Origin: Pyrus communis
Taxonomy: Eukaryota > Streptophyta > Magnoliopsida > Rosales > Rosaceae
Assembly: GCF_963583255.1 (NCBI RefSeq)
Contig: NC_084803.1
Location: 9,878,122 to 9,942,121, forward strand
Direction: 5' to 3'
Length of the DNA stretch: 64,000 nucleotides
Shown: piece by piece, positions 11,014 through 23,669 of the stretch
How the letters are laid out: every line of letters starts with the position of its first letter
Numbering within the stretch: position 1 is the stretch's first letter
The notes under the pieces: generated by a model
Database searches by the model: none
Seen by the model: only the letters and a program-made list of their open reading frames with translations
Told to the model about the DNA's origin: nothing
Program-made: the position numbers and the translations under genes

Positions 11014-11346
11014 ATGTCTAGCGCAAGAGTTGCCGAAATGTGTTCCAGTCTGTGTTTGAAGGAAGCTTGTCAATGCAAGATACCGAAATTAAGGGAAGGC
11101 CGTTCCACAAACACTGCAGTTGTGGTCTTCACTCCAAGGCTGGTGTTTGCTCCAATACGTACGCGTCAAAGAAACATTTCCATTCCCAAGAAACAGTCGT
11201 GGACGGGTGGTTCCTTGTGCATGCAGGCTTCTACAACTTCCAAATTTCCTTCTCCTCTAGTTGGTGACATGTCCATGTCCACTGGAAATAGAGAAAATGC
11301 TAATGGGGTTCATAATTTGGCCTTGTCACATAGACGATATAGATAG
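11014..11346 (+). pseudogene. Array gene 3: open ORF with a frameshifted core
   Basis: The ATG aligns with its paralogues and the ORF is open for 110 residues, but the middle is read in the wrong frame. Near 11038 one base is missing relative to paralogues (ATGTGTTCC for ATGATGTTC). The conserved core (VFEGSLSM through GVCSN) is therefore encoded in the +1 frame, open from 11040. Near 11155 there is an extra 4 bp (ACGTACGCG), which restores the original frame, so the NISIPKKQSW tail is read correctly. The predicted protein keeps the first 9 residues and the tail (PLVGDMSMSTGN, ALSHRR) but replaces about 40 core residues. I call it a pseudogene, although transcription and translation are possible because TATA and ATG are intact. 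It is closest to genes 6 and 7. Confidence 0.7.
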
Positions 11347-12729
11347 AGAGCTGTCAGAGGCTGGCTTGATCATATTGACAACGGGGGTGAGTTGGAAGAT
11401 ATTAAAAATGTTAATTAGGAAGCTTCCTGTCTATAATACAGAAGCTATTTTTCAATTTTTAGTTTCTTGTCATCTTAATCATTCTTGTCCATAGTATATT
11501 ACTCGTCTTCCAGCACTAGTACGTAATACTCAAGATCAAATTGATTTAGAGGATATTGGTGTTTGTGTGTTCATTTAATTTCTTCTACCTTTGTACAAAT
11601 GTAATTCTTCGATCGGAGTACATATTTCTCCAATAATTAAACATTGTCACATTTGTCTTCATGTTTCTACTTAATTTGTTTTTGGTAGACACCTTAGACG
11701 TCGTTGTGAGCTAACAACAGAATTTCCAGAGGATCATTGATGTGAATTGTGGAAACCATCAAGAGGAGAAGAAATTAAACATTGTCACATTTCTCTCCCT
11801 TTCCCATTCATAGGCATAGAAACCGTCAAGAGGAGAAGGTGTTTCTCTTGTTCACTTCATTTAAGTTTTTGTTTTTGTTTTATGTTTTCTAACTAAAGCC
11901 TAATTAAGGAAAAAGAGAGAGAGAGATAGAAACAAGAGTTGAGAGAAAGAAGTCAATGAGAAAATAGAGGTAAGAGAAGATGAAAAGTGATTAACAGAAT
12001 AAAAGAAAATTCATTTTTTGAATATTTTAATTAATTTAAAATTATTTTGCATATTCTTTCACATCTTTATCTCAAAAAGTCTTCAATGTAGGGAGAGAAA
12101 TGCAACGCGGTTATTGATAATTGAATTATTATTTAAGTATTGATTAATGTACTTATTTTTATTTGTTACACATTACATGGTTTGCAAATATAATCATCTA
12201 ACATTATTCATGTTTTTAAGGAGGATAATTTTTTAATTGTATGACACCCCCAATTTTTAATTTTCAATTTTCTTCGACTAAAAAGAAGCTCACACTAATG
12301 AAAAAAGAATTGCAAGTTATGACAAGAGATACTACTTTATAGAGAAAACTTGATGTAAGTCTAATTTTTTTAACCAAGATTAAGAATAGTCCAGTTTGTT
12401 AGAATCAATCAAATCCCTTAAGTTTAGGATTAGTTTATTATCAATAATTTTATTTTTAATGATAGAATTTACTATAAAAAATAATTTTCATCCTAATTAT
12501 CTCTTTATTTTTTTTATTTCATATTCTTATCCGGCTTTGAACCCCATTTATAGATTTCATTTTTAATTTTTATATCCAACCTATATTATAGGTTAATTGT
12601 ATTTATCTACCTATATGATAGATTCTTTTTATAATCAACCTTTATCATAGATTAATGTGTCTTGCTGGTAGGTATATTATGTTTTTGTACCTTTTAGTTA
12701 GGTTTCATCTCTCGCTTACAGGTATAATA
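11347..12729. other. 3' flank of gene 3 and AT-rich spacer
   Basis: No gene is seen. Up to about 12100 it matches the 3' flank of gene 6 (CATATTTCTCC, AATTAAACATTGTCAC, GAAACAAGAGTTGAGAG). A short segment with AATTAAACATTGTCAC and ACCGTCAAGAGGAGAAG is partly duplicated at 11760-11840. From 12100 to 12729 the sequence is AT-rich without recognisable features. Confidence 0.55.
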
Positions 12730-13046
12730 TGTTGACTTATATTGTCCAATAAGGAGTGCCATTCGCAAATAAAAGAGCTAATGTGACAACCAATCCATGT
12801 CATTGCTAGTATGGATGGGATTTGATTAAGATGATATTGCCATGTCATTACTAGCTTGGATACAATTAGTTAGATTGGCTTAGAGTGTAAGAAATGTGGT
12901 TATGTTTGTATATAAGAGTGGATAGAGGTCATTTGTACCCATTGTTGAATTGGTACAAATACAATAATCTCTTTCTTCTTCTCTACGGTTTCTTGATATC
13001 ATTTCTCATTCTTGAGTTCTTTTACATTTTCTGAGTACTGTTACGA
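12730..13046 (+). repeat. 5' LTR of the decayed copia element
   Basis: This 317-bp LTR contains TATATAAGAG (about 12910), a probable TATA box, and TTCTTCTTCTC. It is clearly related to 28733-29013 but differs by many substitutions and indels, which fits an old insertion. The LTR end is read as GTTACGA (GTTAAGA in the other LTR), which is not the canonical CA; the end is set by the TAATA duplication. Confidence 0.75.
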
Positions 13047-13463
13047 TGGTACCAATCATTGAGCATCGATCTTTTGGGGGTTCTACGTTGAGCAATTACG
13101 TATTCTTTTATTATTGCTGATTGCGGATTGTTGATTTCAACTTGAAGTTCTTGATTATGGAATCTTCAGCATTTCTTAGGTTGTATATGTATCTTTGATT
13201 CTTTTCTGCATATGGTGTTTGTGAAAATGGGTCAAATACTGTGAATAATTGAATCTAGGTTTCTGTTGTTGTTTGATGATAAGACCGATGCCAGTTGATT
13301 GAATATGATGAAGTTTGTGTCTTTGCTTGTTGATGAATGATAAGGCCGATGCCAATTGATTGTTGTTTGTTCTTAGAAAGTTATTTACAAAGGACGCCAA
13401 AGCATGTTTTGAGATCGATTGTTATTCAGTGATTCTTGGATTTGTGCTATCCATAATTGGAAG

Positions 13464-16400
13464 TAGGCCTGGCAAACGGGTCGTGTCTATCGTGTTCGTG
13501 TCGTTTTCGTGTAACACCTGTTATTTTAACGGGTCGTGTCGTGTCACACCCGTTATCTTAACGGGTCCTTAACAGGTCGTGTCACTTTACCCAACGGGTA
13601 AAGTGACCCGACCCGTTATGACCCGTTAAGAAAAAAAAATATTTTTTTAAAATTTGCACATACCACACATTGCCACATAAATATTACTTCAAAACATTAA
13701 AACATTTCTCGTTCAAGTACTATATCTACACTCGAAAATAAAAGCCTAATAAAAAAAATAATACATACACTACTAATCTATTACAAATATTAAATGTGCA
13801 AGGATAAAGAGTTTTTGTTTTTAAGATTGTAAGTCTTTCTCAAAAGTTTACACCTCCATTTACAAAACCTTCAATTTACATCGATCATCATGAAATTGTA
13901 TTGGAACTTTGGCTTGATCTATTGCCTTCAAGAGTTATGTTGAAGATGTTTTCAGTAAGATTTTCCACGTCAAAACTCTCTTCCGCATAAACTAAGTATA
14001 GAAAAAGCAAACATTAAAAATCATTCAATTATGAAAAGTTAAACAAAATAATTATGAAAAGAAATAAAATAATAATACTATACCATATAAAAATATATTA
14101 CCTCCTTTTTCCAAATAGTTGATTCCTACTTTTATTAAGTATATAAATTATAACATAAGATTTTGTGATATCCACATCCACTAGCGTAAATATTTTAAAT
14201 TGAAGATCAAATTCATTCATTGTATTCATATAGGGTCAAGGAGTGTAGCTGTAAAAATTCATCAAAATCAGAGTTAAAATAACCGTTAAATCTTGATTTT
14301 TCGTTTATAACCGTCGAAAAGCTTTGTCCCGTTACTTGATCTCTGAATGTTTTTTTTTTGTGATTTTTTGCTGATGTGATCTCCAAGCATATACAAACAA
14401 TTTTGACGGTTTGGATCGTTGAAATTAGTTTTGGAGAATTCGTAAAACGATAGATTGACTAACACTTAGAGTTTATTTATACTTTTATTAAGTATAACAT
14501 AAGATTTTGTGGTATCCACTTGTGTAAATATTTTAAATTGAAGATCAAATTCATTCATTGTATTCATATAGGGTCAAGGAGTGTAGTTATAAAAAATCAT
14601 CAAAATCGGAGTTAAAATAACCGTTAAATCGTGATTTTTCGTTTATAACCGTTGAAAAGCTTTGTCCCGTTACTTGATCTTTGAATGTTTTTTTTTGTGA
14701 TTTTTTGCTGATGTGATCTCCAAGCATATACAAACAATTTTGACGGTTTGGATCGTTGAAATTAGTTTTGGAGAATTCGTAAAACGATAGATTGACTAAC
14801 ACTTAGAGTTTATTTATACTTTCATTAAGTATAACATAAGATTTTGTGGTATCCACTTGTGTAAATATTTTAAATTGAAGATCGAATTCATTCATTGTAT
14901 TCATATAGGGTCAAGGAGTGTAGTTATAAAAAATCATCAAAATCGGAGTTAAAATAACCGTTAAATCGTGATTTTTCGTTTATAACCGTTGAAAAGCTTT
15001 GTCCCGTTACTTGATCTCTGAATGTTTTTTTTTTGTGATTTTTTGCTGATGTGATCTCCAAGCATATACAAACAATTTTGACGGTTTGGATCGTTGAAAT
15101 TAGTTTTGGAGAATTCGTAAAACCATAGATTGACTAACACTTAGAGTTTATTTATACTTTCATTAAGTATAACATAAGATTTTGTGGTATCCACTTGTGT
15201 AAATATTTTAAATTGAAGATCGAATTCATTCATTGTATTCATATAGGGTCAATGAGTGTAGTTATAAAAAATCATCAAAATCGGAGTTAAAATAACCGTT
15301 AAATCGTGATTTTTCGTTTATAACTGTTGAAAAGCTTTGTCCCGTTACTTGATCTCTGAATGTTTTTTTTTGTGTGATTTTTTGCTGATGTGATTTCCAA
15401 GCATATACAAACAATTTTGACGGTTTGGATCGTTGAAATTAGTTTTGGAGAATTCGTAAAACGATAGATTGACTAACACTTAGAGTTTATTTATACTTTT
15501 ATTAAGTATAACATAAGATTTTGTGGTATCCACTTGTGTAAATATTTTAAATTGAAGATCGAATCCATTCATTGTATTCATATAGGGTCAAGGAGTGTAG
15601 TTATAAAAAATCATCAAAATCGGAGTTAAAATAACCGTTAAATCGTGATTTTTCGTTTATAACCGTTGAAAAGCTTTGTCCCGTTACTTGATCTTTGAAT
15701 GTTTTTCTTTTGTGATTTTTTGCTGATGTGATCTCCAAGCATATACAAACAATTTTGACGGTTTGGATCGTTGAAATTAGTTTTGGAGAATTCGTAAAAC
15801 CATAGATTGACTAACACTTAGAGTTTATTTATACTTTTATTAAGTATAACATAAGATTTTGTGGTATCCACTTGTGTAAATATTTTAAATTGAAGATCGA
15901 ATTCATTCATTGTATTCATATAGGGTCAAGGAGTGTAGTTATAAAAAATCATCAAAATCGGAGTTAAAATAACCGTTAAATCGTGATTTTTCGTTTATAA
16001 CCGTTGAAAAGCTTTGTCCCGTTACTTGATCTTTGAATGTTTTTTTTTTTGTGATTTTTTGCTGATGTGATCTCCAAGCATATACAAACAATTTTGACGG
16101 TTTGGATCGTTGAAATTAGTTTTGGAGAATTCGTAAAACGATAGATTGACTAACACTTAGAGTTTATTTATACTTTCATTAAGTATAACATAAGATTTTG
16201 TGGTATCCACTTGTGTAAATATTTTAAATTGAAGATCGAATTCATTCATTGTATTCATATAGGGTCAAGGAGTGTAGTTATAAAAAATCATCAAAATCGG
16301 AGTTAAAATAACCGTTAAATCATGATTTTTCGTTTATAACCTTTGAAAAGCTTTGTCCCGTTACTTGATCTCTGAATGTTTTTTTTTTGTGATTTTTTGC

Positions 16401-17744
16401 TGATGTGATCTCCAAGCATATACAAACAATTTTGACGGTTTGGATCGTTGAAATTAGTTTTGGAGAATTCGTAAAACGATAGATTGACTAACACTTAGAG
16501 TTTATTTATACTTTCATTAAGTATAACATAAGATTTTGTGGTATCCACTTGTGTAAATATTTTAAATTGAAGATCGAATTCATTCATTGTATTCATATAG
16601 GGTCAAGGAGTGTAGTTATAAAAAATCATCAAAATCGGAGTTAAAATAACCGTTAAATCGTGATTTTTCGTTTATAACCGTTGAAAGGCTTTGTCCCGTT
16701 ACTTGATCTCTGAATGTTTATTTTTTATGATTTTTTGTTGATGTGATCTCAAAGCATATACAAACAAGTTTGACGGTTGGAATCGTTGAAATTAGTTTTT
16801 GAGAATTCGTATGCCATCAATCAAGTTCCGTGTGTGTGTGTGTGTGTATATATATATATTTATTAAGTAGATTTAAATCTATTTATTTTGTACGTATAAA
16901 TTATAATTGACTGGTACACGGAATAGTACATACATCACGTGTCACGTGTGTCATTATAAAAATAGTGAGATATGTCATGACAGTCATGTGTGTGATAAAA
17001 AGTTAATAACTTAAAAAAAAAAAAAAATTTCTCACCACTTCTATTAATTTTCATTTTTCCCTCTCTTTTTTGTTTCCTTTTCAACATTTTCTTATCATTT
17101 TCACTTTTCCCTCCAACATCTTTCCCTAATTCCCTCACTTTTTTGTTTCATTTTCAACTTTTCTTAACATTTTCATTTTCCCTCCATTTTTTTTTTCAAA
17201 AAGGGCGGCAAGTTGGCAACGGCAAGAAATTCATTATTGAAATTTGAAAGGAAACAAATCACATCAAATTTCAATGGATGCAATGCAATGCATCATATTC
17301 GTGCATATTAAATTATTAATTAATAATTATTATAGTTTTTATAAAATTTAATATATATATATATAATTATTATAGATAGACTTAATATTTTGGGGGTATA
17401 ATTATTATAGTATATATAATTATTATAATTATTATAAATTTTATAGTTAATTTAATATATATATATATATATATTTATTATAATTTTTAGGGGTATAAAA
17501 TTGTAAAATTAATGTATATAATTATTACAGTATTTTTTTAGGGTTATAAAATTATAAAAATAATATTCTGCTTATCGTGTATCGTGTTACCCACGTGTAT
17601 ACCCGAACCAATCCGTTATCTTAACAGGTGCTTATCGGGTTACCCGATAACGACCCGATTCGTTATCGTGTTGACTCAAACACCTGTTAATTTCGTGTCG
17701 TGTCGTGTCGGGTTATCGGGTCGTGTCAGAAATTGCCAGGCCTA
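13464..17744. mobile_element. Large non-autonomous hAT element (4281 bp)
   Basis: It has terminal inverted repeats TAGGCCTGGCAA and TTGCCAGGCCTA and perfect 8-bp target duplications ATTGGAAG (13456-13463 and 17745-17752), inserted in the leader of the copia element. Subterminal zones on both sides are dense in short repeats of the ACGGGTCGTGTC / GGGTTATCGGG type, as in hAT subterminal binding regions. There is no transposase ORF. The centre is an eight-unit satellite (14157-16812). A (TG)n(TA)n tract lies at about 16830-16860 and AT-rich DNA fills 17290-17560. The size comes largely from the satellite. Confidence 0.85.
14157..16812. repeat. Eight-copy 339-bp tandem repeat inside the hAT element
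   Basis: The phrase AAGATTTTGTG recurs at 14157, 14501, 14838, 15176, 15515, 15853, 16192 and 16530, giving periods of 344, 337, 338, 339, 338, 339 and 338 bp. Units 2-7 are nearly identical. Unit 1 and the end of unit 8 are more diverged, as expected for an array homogenised from its middle. Each unit contains AATAACCGTTAAATC and GTTTGGATCGTTGAAAT. No coding is seen; the small minus-strand ORF at 14587-14802 is a by-product. Confidence 0.95.
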
Positions 17745-17806
17745 ATTGGAAGGCTTGATTCTTGATTGTATACTGTTCATTCTTGAATTTTCATTTCTCG
17801 GTCAAA

Positions 17807-18172
17807 ATGTCTAATAAATCGGTAAGGATTGAAAGTTTGTTGGAGATGCTGATTGTCAAGTTACAAGATGACAATTTTGTAAAGTGGAGCTATCAATTTG
17901 AATTTGTGTTAAGAGAGTATGATTTCTTTGATTTCTATATTAGAAAGTCTCAATGTCCACCTAAGTTTGTGATTAATATTGAAATTGAAGTGACAAAGAG
18001 GATTACTGAAGCTTATAAATCTTGGGTCCATCAAGATATGACATTGTTGTGTTTGTTAATTGCAACCTTATCTGATGATGTTATGGAGTATGTAATTGGA
18101 TGTAAGACCTCACATGAAAGCTTGAACTTGTTTACAAGAAAGATATGCTTATGTGTCTATAGCCAGGATTAA
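17807..18172 (+). pseudogene. copia gag fragment (UBN2-type)
   Basis: The ATG at 17807 opens a gag-like reading frame. It includes KLQDDNFVKWSYQFEFVL, a stretch ending SWVHQDMTLLCLL, and LSDDVMEYVIGCKTS, all recognisable as the copia gag (UBN2) domain that packages element RNA. The frame breaks at 18172 and continues with stops. Downstream in-frame patches such as NQGYQGGSSCFGNG (about 18530) are remnants of the Gly/Asn-rich end of gag. Confidence 0.75.
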
Positions 18173-20073
18173 TCAACTCAAAACTGAGTTTCACACAACC
18201 TAAAAAAGGGTACTCTCTAGATAAGTACTTGCTAGATTGAAGGCTATTAGGAATCATTAGTGTATGATGGAGAAAATGTCAGAGATAATGATTGGTTATT
18301 CTAGCAAGGGGTACTCTTATTCATTTAAAGGATTTTAAAGCTTAATTGCTGGGTGTTGAGTCAACTATTGAGTCTAGAAATTACTGCTTTGACTAGAAGC
18401 ATGGCTACAGATAAGTATAGAAGTAGATATCAAGGTGATGTGTATTCACAGGGAGAAAGTTCTAATGCTGGTTCCAGATTTAGAGGTTTTTTTATTTTAT
18501 TTTATTTTTATTTTTTTTTCAGGTGACAATCAAGGATATCAAGGAGGTTCTAGTTGCTTTGGCAATGGTAATAAGCCTCAAAGAAGAAATGGTTCAAACT
18601 CCTCAAATTACTACCCTTCCAACAAAAATGGTTTTGATTCATTTAACAATTCTAGGCTTTACTCTTAGACAAAGAAGGGGAAATAATTTTGGTGGTTCTT
18701 ACCCTAATAATTTCAAGTTTGCAATAGTTGTTGAGTATTAAATTTGTTCCAGAAGAAGACATACTGCTCCAAATTATTTGAACAGAAATTATAATGGCTC
18801 ATCATCCAATGTGTATCAAGGTGCACCTTCACCTTCTTCACTTGTTGGTTTTACAGTTCAAGCTCATTCTCATATGTCTGCAGCAGAGTTTGGTCAATCT
18901 GTACAAGGGTTTTTAGCAGCTGACACTTAGGTATTGAAAACTAGAGCAACTCATCATATGACACATAATCTTGTCAATTTGAATCAACCAGTTCAATATA
19001 ATGATGATGATAAATCATTATTGGCAATGGTGAAGGTTTGACCATTAAACACATTGTTCCAACTATTAAAGTCAATCTCTCATCTTAAAAAGCTTTGTAA
19101 AGACAATGGCTGATGGTTTATTTATGATGAAATTTTGTTTTCATACAAGATAAGACAACATGAGTAATATTGTACCACGATAGGAGTAGAGGAGAGTTAT
19201 ATGAGATTCACGTGAATGTGTTGTCTAAGAAGGTTTCTAGCTGAGTTTAATAAATGAGTTGCTTTGCTAGGAAAAGCTGTTAAAGTTTCAATTTGGCACA
19301 AGAGGCTTGGTCATCATCTGAGGAAGGCTATCTGCTATACTCAAGAATTATAAACAATCTGTCAATGTGGATTCCTCTCATTCAGTTTGTTCTTCTTGTC
19401 TGTCGGACAAAACGTGCAGGCAACATTTTCCTATAAAAGAAACTAGAACTAGTCTTTTATTTGAAAAAGTACATTAAGATGTTTGGGGTCCATCTCCTAA
19501 TAAGTTTTTAGAAGGTTTTAGGTACTATGTAAGCTTCATGGATGAATATTCAAGGTTTCTGTGAATTTTTCGCATTATTAATAAATCATATGTGTTTCAA
19601 GTATTCATCAATTTTCATTCGTTTCTTGCAACTTAGTTTAATTATGCAATTAAATGTCTTCAAATTGATGGTGGTGGTGGATATATGAGTAATGGATTTA
19701 GAAATTTTAGAGTCCAGATGCATTATTCATTATGCTTCTTGTCCTTATACCCCTCATCAAAATGGTCTTGCTGAGAGGAAATATAGACATTTGATTGAGA
19801 CAACAATTACCTTGATGACATAAGCTAATATTCTATTATTGTTTTGGAATTATGCTTGTAGACATGCTGCATTTCTACTAAATAGGATGCTATAAAAGAA
19901 TTTGGGAATGAAGTCACCCTACCAGATGTTGTTTGAATAGGAATTTGTCATATATACACTTCATATCTTTAGATTGCAATATACCCTTTCCTGAGACCAT
20001 ACAGTTAACCAAGTTACAACCTAGATTCAGACAATGTGTTTTTTCTGGGTTTTGCTTCTAGAGAGAATGATGT
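18173..20073 (+). pseudogene. copia gag end, protease and integrase remnants
   Basis: This is a heavily broken pol segment. WHKRLGHH at about 19294 marks the GAG-pre-integrase motif. SCLSDK follows near 19400, and PYTPHQNGLAERKYR (about 19745) carries the catalytic Glu region of the copia integrase core. The end of integrase (FASREND) stops at the block starting near 20074. Numerous stops and frameshifts are present, so no functional product is possible. Confidence 0.7.
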
Positions 20074-20078
20074 TGTTA

Positions 20079-20523
20079 TGTGGGAGGATAAAATCCGGTT
20101 TCGACTTATGGGCCAATACCAATCATCCAAAGATGGTGCTGTGCAAGATAAACTATGAGGAAAACACACAAGAAGTATACAGACGCAAAGGAAACATGTC
20201 TAGATAACTACATCCACTACGAATGACCACTAAGGAAAAAGAAGATGAAGACAGGTCGTGGTACTTGTTTCCCAAGCATGTGTCTTATAACTATGGAAAA
20301 AAACCAAAAAGCAAGGTATGTAATCAAAACCTGAGAGAAACCAGAGAATAGAAAATCAATTGACTGACTTGAGCGTTGGAGTATCTTTTGCAGGTACCCC
20401 GTCTAGGCAAGATACGGAGAAAGATTGTTCGGGAACACCTCTAACGAGGATTTGGCGAACGTGAGGATTACGGTCAACAAATATGTGGAGGTATTTCTTC
20501 CCATAAGAAATTTCGCTCCAACA
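20079..20523 (+). repeat. Solo LTR of a gypsy element
   Basis: This 445-bp copy of the LTR also found at 22046-22543 and 25476-25975 starts TGTGGGAGGATAAAATC and ends CTCCAACA. It is flanked by TGTTA on both sides (20074-20078 and 20524-20528), which identifies it as a solo LTR left by LTR-LTR recombination. It differs from the other two by several indels and substitutions. Confidence 0.85.
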
Positions 20524-20528
20524 TGTTA

Positions 20529-22040
20529 AGAACATTAAACGTAACCCTAAACCATAATTGGAAGAAACTATGGTTTTCTACGGAAAAAGATATGTCTTCA
20601 TGGGACTGAATTTTATTTGCTTATCGGTGAATAACATAGTAGTATCTTTAATGTTGGCGTTCAAATTGTATTGCTGAATACATGATACAATTCAAATATA
20701 TTCATTTATATATGCATGAGCAGTGTTTTTATGTTGATTCAATTTGTGACTTTAAACGTGTTGGGCAACCTATAGTGTTGTATTTGATGTATAGCCTAGC
20801 CCCTTTATGTTAAGATGATTTGCATAAAATTGATGCAATTGAGACTTAGACTCTGTGATTTTAGTCTGAGGGTTAGATGATGTTTTGGCATTATCAATGG
20901 GAATCGGTGTCTATGTAACCGCTTGTTTCTTTTGAAAAGAAAGAAAAAAAAATTGAAACTTTTTGGGCAAATACATCACATAACGAAAATGTGGGGGTAG
21001 TTTGTATGGGTGATTAGGGTTAATTAACAATATGTAAATGCATGAGTACGTCTATGTGTGTCGGCAATTTATTTTGAAAGCATGAATTGCACGACTTGTG
21101 AGATATGCTTTATGGTTTTATTTTAAAGATTTTCATATAATCTAGGTTATCTTATGCCAAACGGTTATTGAAAGTCTTATTTGGGCAGATCTGTCCCTTG
21201 GAAGGCATGCAAACATGGCTTGTGAAATCAGTCTGATATACTGTTTTCAAATTTGGAGAGGAAGCCTACTGGCTTCAAAATATTTTAGAGGATAATCCTA
21301 TGTAAATATTGTGATGGTTTGTTGAATTGAGCAAAACACAATGTCTAAGTGCTTTAGAGTAATTTGCACGACAAAAGAGATAATAAGCAATATATCTTAT
21401 GATAAATTATTTTTAAGGTATGAAGAGGTTAGAGACCTTTCTAAATACCTTAAATGTAGGGGAGTATGCCCAAGTGTTAGCAAATTATTTACTAAAGTCC
21501 CAACATGTACGGTTGAGGACTTGACATTGTAAATCAACTACTTTCATATGAAATATAATTTCATAAGATGGGTTGTGTACATCATTAAAGATACTCAACT
21601 TAAGTGGTACCAATTATTAAAAGTTTGATAAGAGAGTAAGTTGATCATTGAGTGGAATGAGGCTAAAACCAACATAACTAATGAACCAGCCAGGTGGAAG
21701 CCTAACTTAGTTGATTGGAGATTCCATGGCATAAGTTCAATGAGTAAACTGGTTGGGCATGATTCAAAGAAGTTAACATACTATATACCTCATTCTTATA
21801 GTGGGAGAAATGTGTTGTCTGCAGAAGTTTTAGGGTGTATATTTATACTTAATGAAAGTGATATCTTATAAATAAAAGGAATAACAGACTATTTTTACTT
21901 AGTGGTCAACCTATGTGAGAGTAGAAGTGGGTCGCTTCTATGAGTATGAGATGACTAAATTCTCTAAAGCTCTCATGAATCTGGGATTTGTTCAAGACCA
22001 AAATGAACACAACCGTATGAACCGTAATATATTAAGATTA
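20529..22040. other. Unassigned sequence inside the nested block
   Basis: About 1.5 kb lie between the solo LTR and the gypsy element. It resumes at 25981 (after the GTGAT duplication) and appears to run to an LTR-like end at 26169. Two short ORFs (21341-21532, 63 residues; 21641-21871, 76 residues) read as fragments of some polyprotein (SMSKLVGHDSKKLTYYIPHS). I do not recognise the family. It is probably the decayed interior of another LTR element. Confidence 0.4.
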
Positions 22041-22045
22041 GTGAT

Positions 22046-22543
22046 TGTGGGAGGATAAATCTTGTTTCGACTCATGGGCCACTACCAATCATCCAAGGGG
22101 AAAGTGTTGTGTAAGGTAAAAAACCCACAAGAAATATACGGACGCAAGGGATCGTGCTTAGATAACTACTCCACTACGAAGGAGAAGTGAGAGAGGGCGA
22201 CAGGTCGTGGCACTTGTTCCCAAAGCATGCAGTCATATGACAGATGACCACTAAAGAAGTGGGAACTGAGGATTGGTCGTGGTGCTTGATCCTCAAGCAT
22301 GCAATCCTATAAATAGGGAGAGGAGCCAAAGAACAAGGGACGTAATCAGAACCTGAGAAAATCCAGAGAATAGAAAATTAATTGACTGACTTAAGCGTTG
22401 GAGTATCTCTTGCAGGTCCCGCTCGGGCAAGCTACAGAAGAAGACTATTCGGGGCATCTCTAGCGAAGGATTCGGCGAACGTAAGGATTGCGGTTAACGA
22501 ATCTGTGGAGGCATTTCTTCTTATGAGAAATCTCGCTCTAACA
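22046..22543 (+). repeat. 5' LTR of the gypsy derivative
   Basis: The LTR starts TGTGGGAGGATAAATC and ends CTCTAACA. CCTATAAATAGGGAGAGGAG near 22302 supplies a TATA box. Confidence 0.85.
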
Positions 22544-22588
22544 GTTGGCGCCGTCTATGGGAAAAGAAACAAAATTAAGCTACAAACA

Positions 22589-23645
22589 TGACTAGATCCG
22601 CACAAGCAGTTCCGAATCCCTCCTGAGATGCAGGGACTCGATCAGTGCATGCGAGGTCTTATTCCCAAAATACTGAACCCAATCTCGCCTTGGAACAATT
22701 TAGAAGGCTAACGAGGGAATTGCGAGAAACAAAAAAGACAGCCGAGGAGGCATTGAAGAAGGTTGAAGCAAGAAACATAGTGGAAAATGTGGCCGGCACT
22801 AAGAGACAGCATGCAGAAGAGGAAGATAAGGAGGGCAGCTCTAGTAGCGCGCCATCCAACAACCGTGTTAAGTGACGAAAAATCATTGCAAAGAGGATCA
22901 CAAGGGAAAATGATAAAAAAAAGTAAAATATTTTGATTTGCGAGAACAAATTGAGAAGATTGTGAAGGGATACAAGCTACAGACCCTGGTGGAACTTGCT
23001 TTAGAATCGGCCAGAGGGATCCTCAAATCACCATTCACGGAGGACATCCTGAAAGCTAAAATACCCGCCAAGTTCACCCAACCAAAGTTCAGGTTGTTTG
23101 AAGGTACGATTGATTCTGTTAAGCGTATTTACCACTTCTAACAACAGATGGCGCTCGAAAGAGACGACGAGGCCCTTCTGTGCAAGTTGTTCCCCTCAAG
23201 TCTTTCAGGATCATCTTTAACTTGGTTCAAACAACTGAAACCGAGGTCTATCGGAAGTTTTACGGAGCTATGTGAGGTATTCATATCTCAATATGTTTGC
23301 AATCGGAGGCCAATAAAAGATGTTACGATCTTGTTCAGCACCAAACAAAATGTTGGCGAAAGCCTCAAAAGCTATGTGACTAGGTTCACGGAAGAGATGT
23401 CCACCCTAGAAGAATGTGATTCTCACACTGCGTCATTGGCATTCCTCGAAGGGGTGTTGCCCGGAACAAAGATGCGTAGGTCATTAATCGAAATTCCACC
23501 ATTAGACATGAAAGAGGTGATGGCTCGGGCTGATGGAATAATCAGACTAAAGGAAGATGAACTTACCCAATCAAAGCAGGCCACAGCCACTATTGCTGCA
23601 TCTTCAGCGGGCACTACTGTGCCTAACTTGAAATCCACGACTTAG
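22589..23645 (+). pseudogene. gypsy gag remnant
   Basis: The reading starts with MTRSAQAVPNPS near 22589 and is broken by a stop within 15 codons. It includes a charged coiled-coil-like part (22645-22875; RRLTRELRETKKTAEEALKK) and a piece 22938-23141 (PKFRLFEGTIDS). The retrotransposon gag domain at 23148-23645 is 165 residues, with LTWFKQLKPRSIGSF and FTELCEVFISQY. Stops near 22626, 22873 and 23139 separate the parts. The product would be the capsid protein; as it stands it is split. Confidence 0.75.
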
Positions 23646-23669
23646 TTGAGGAACAAAAAGAAATCACCA

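Noticed and set aside
14587..14802. Minus-strand ORF of 71 residues.
   Set aside because: It falls within one unit of the 339-bp satellite and is not open in all units.
14157..16812. CRISPR-like regular repeats.
   Set aside because: The units are 339 bp, contiguous and without unique spacers; this is a plant satellite inside an hAT element.
20074..20090. Start of a further LTR (TGTTAAGAACATT) pairing with 26169.
   Set aside because: Only the first five bases agree; TGTTA is better explained as the target duplication of the solo LTR.
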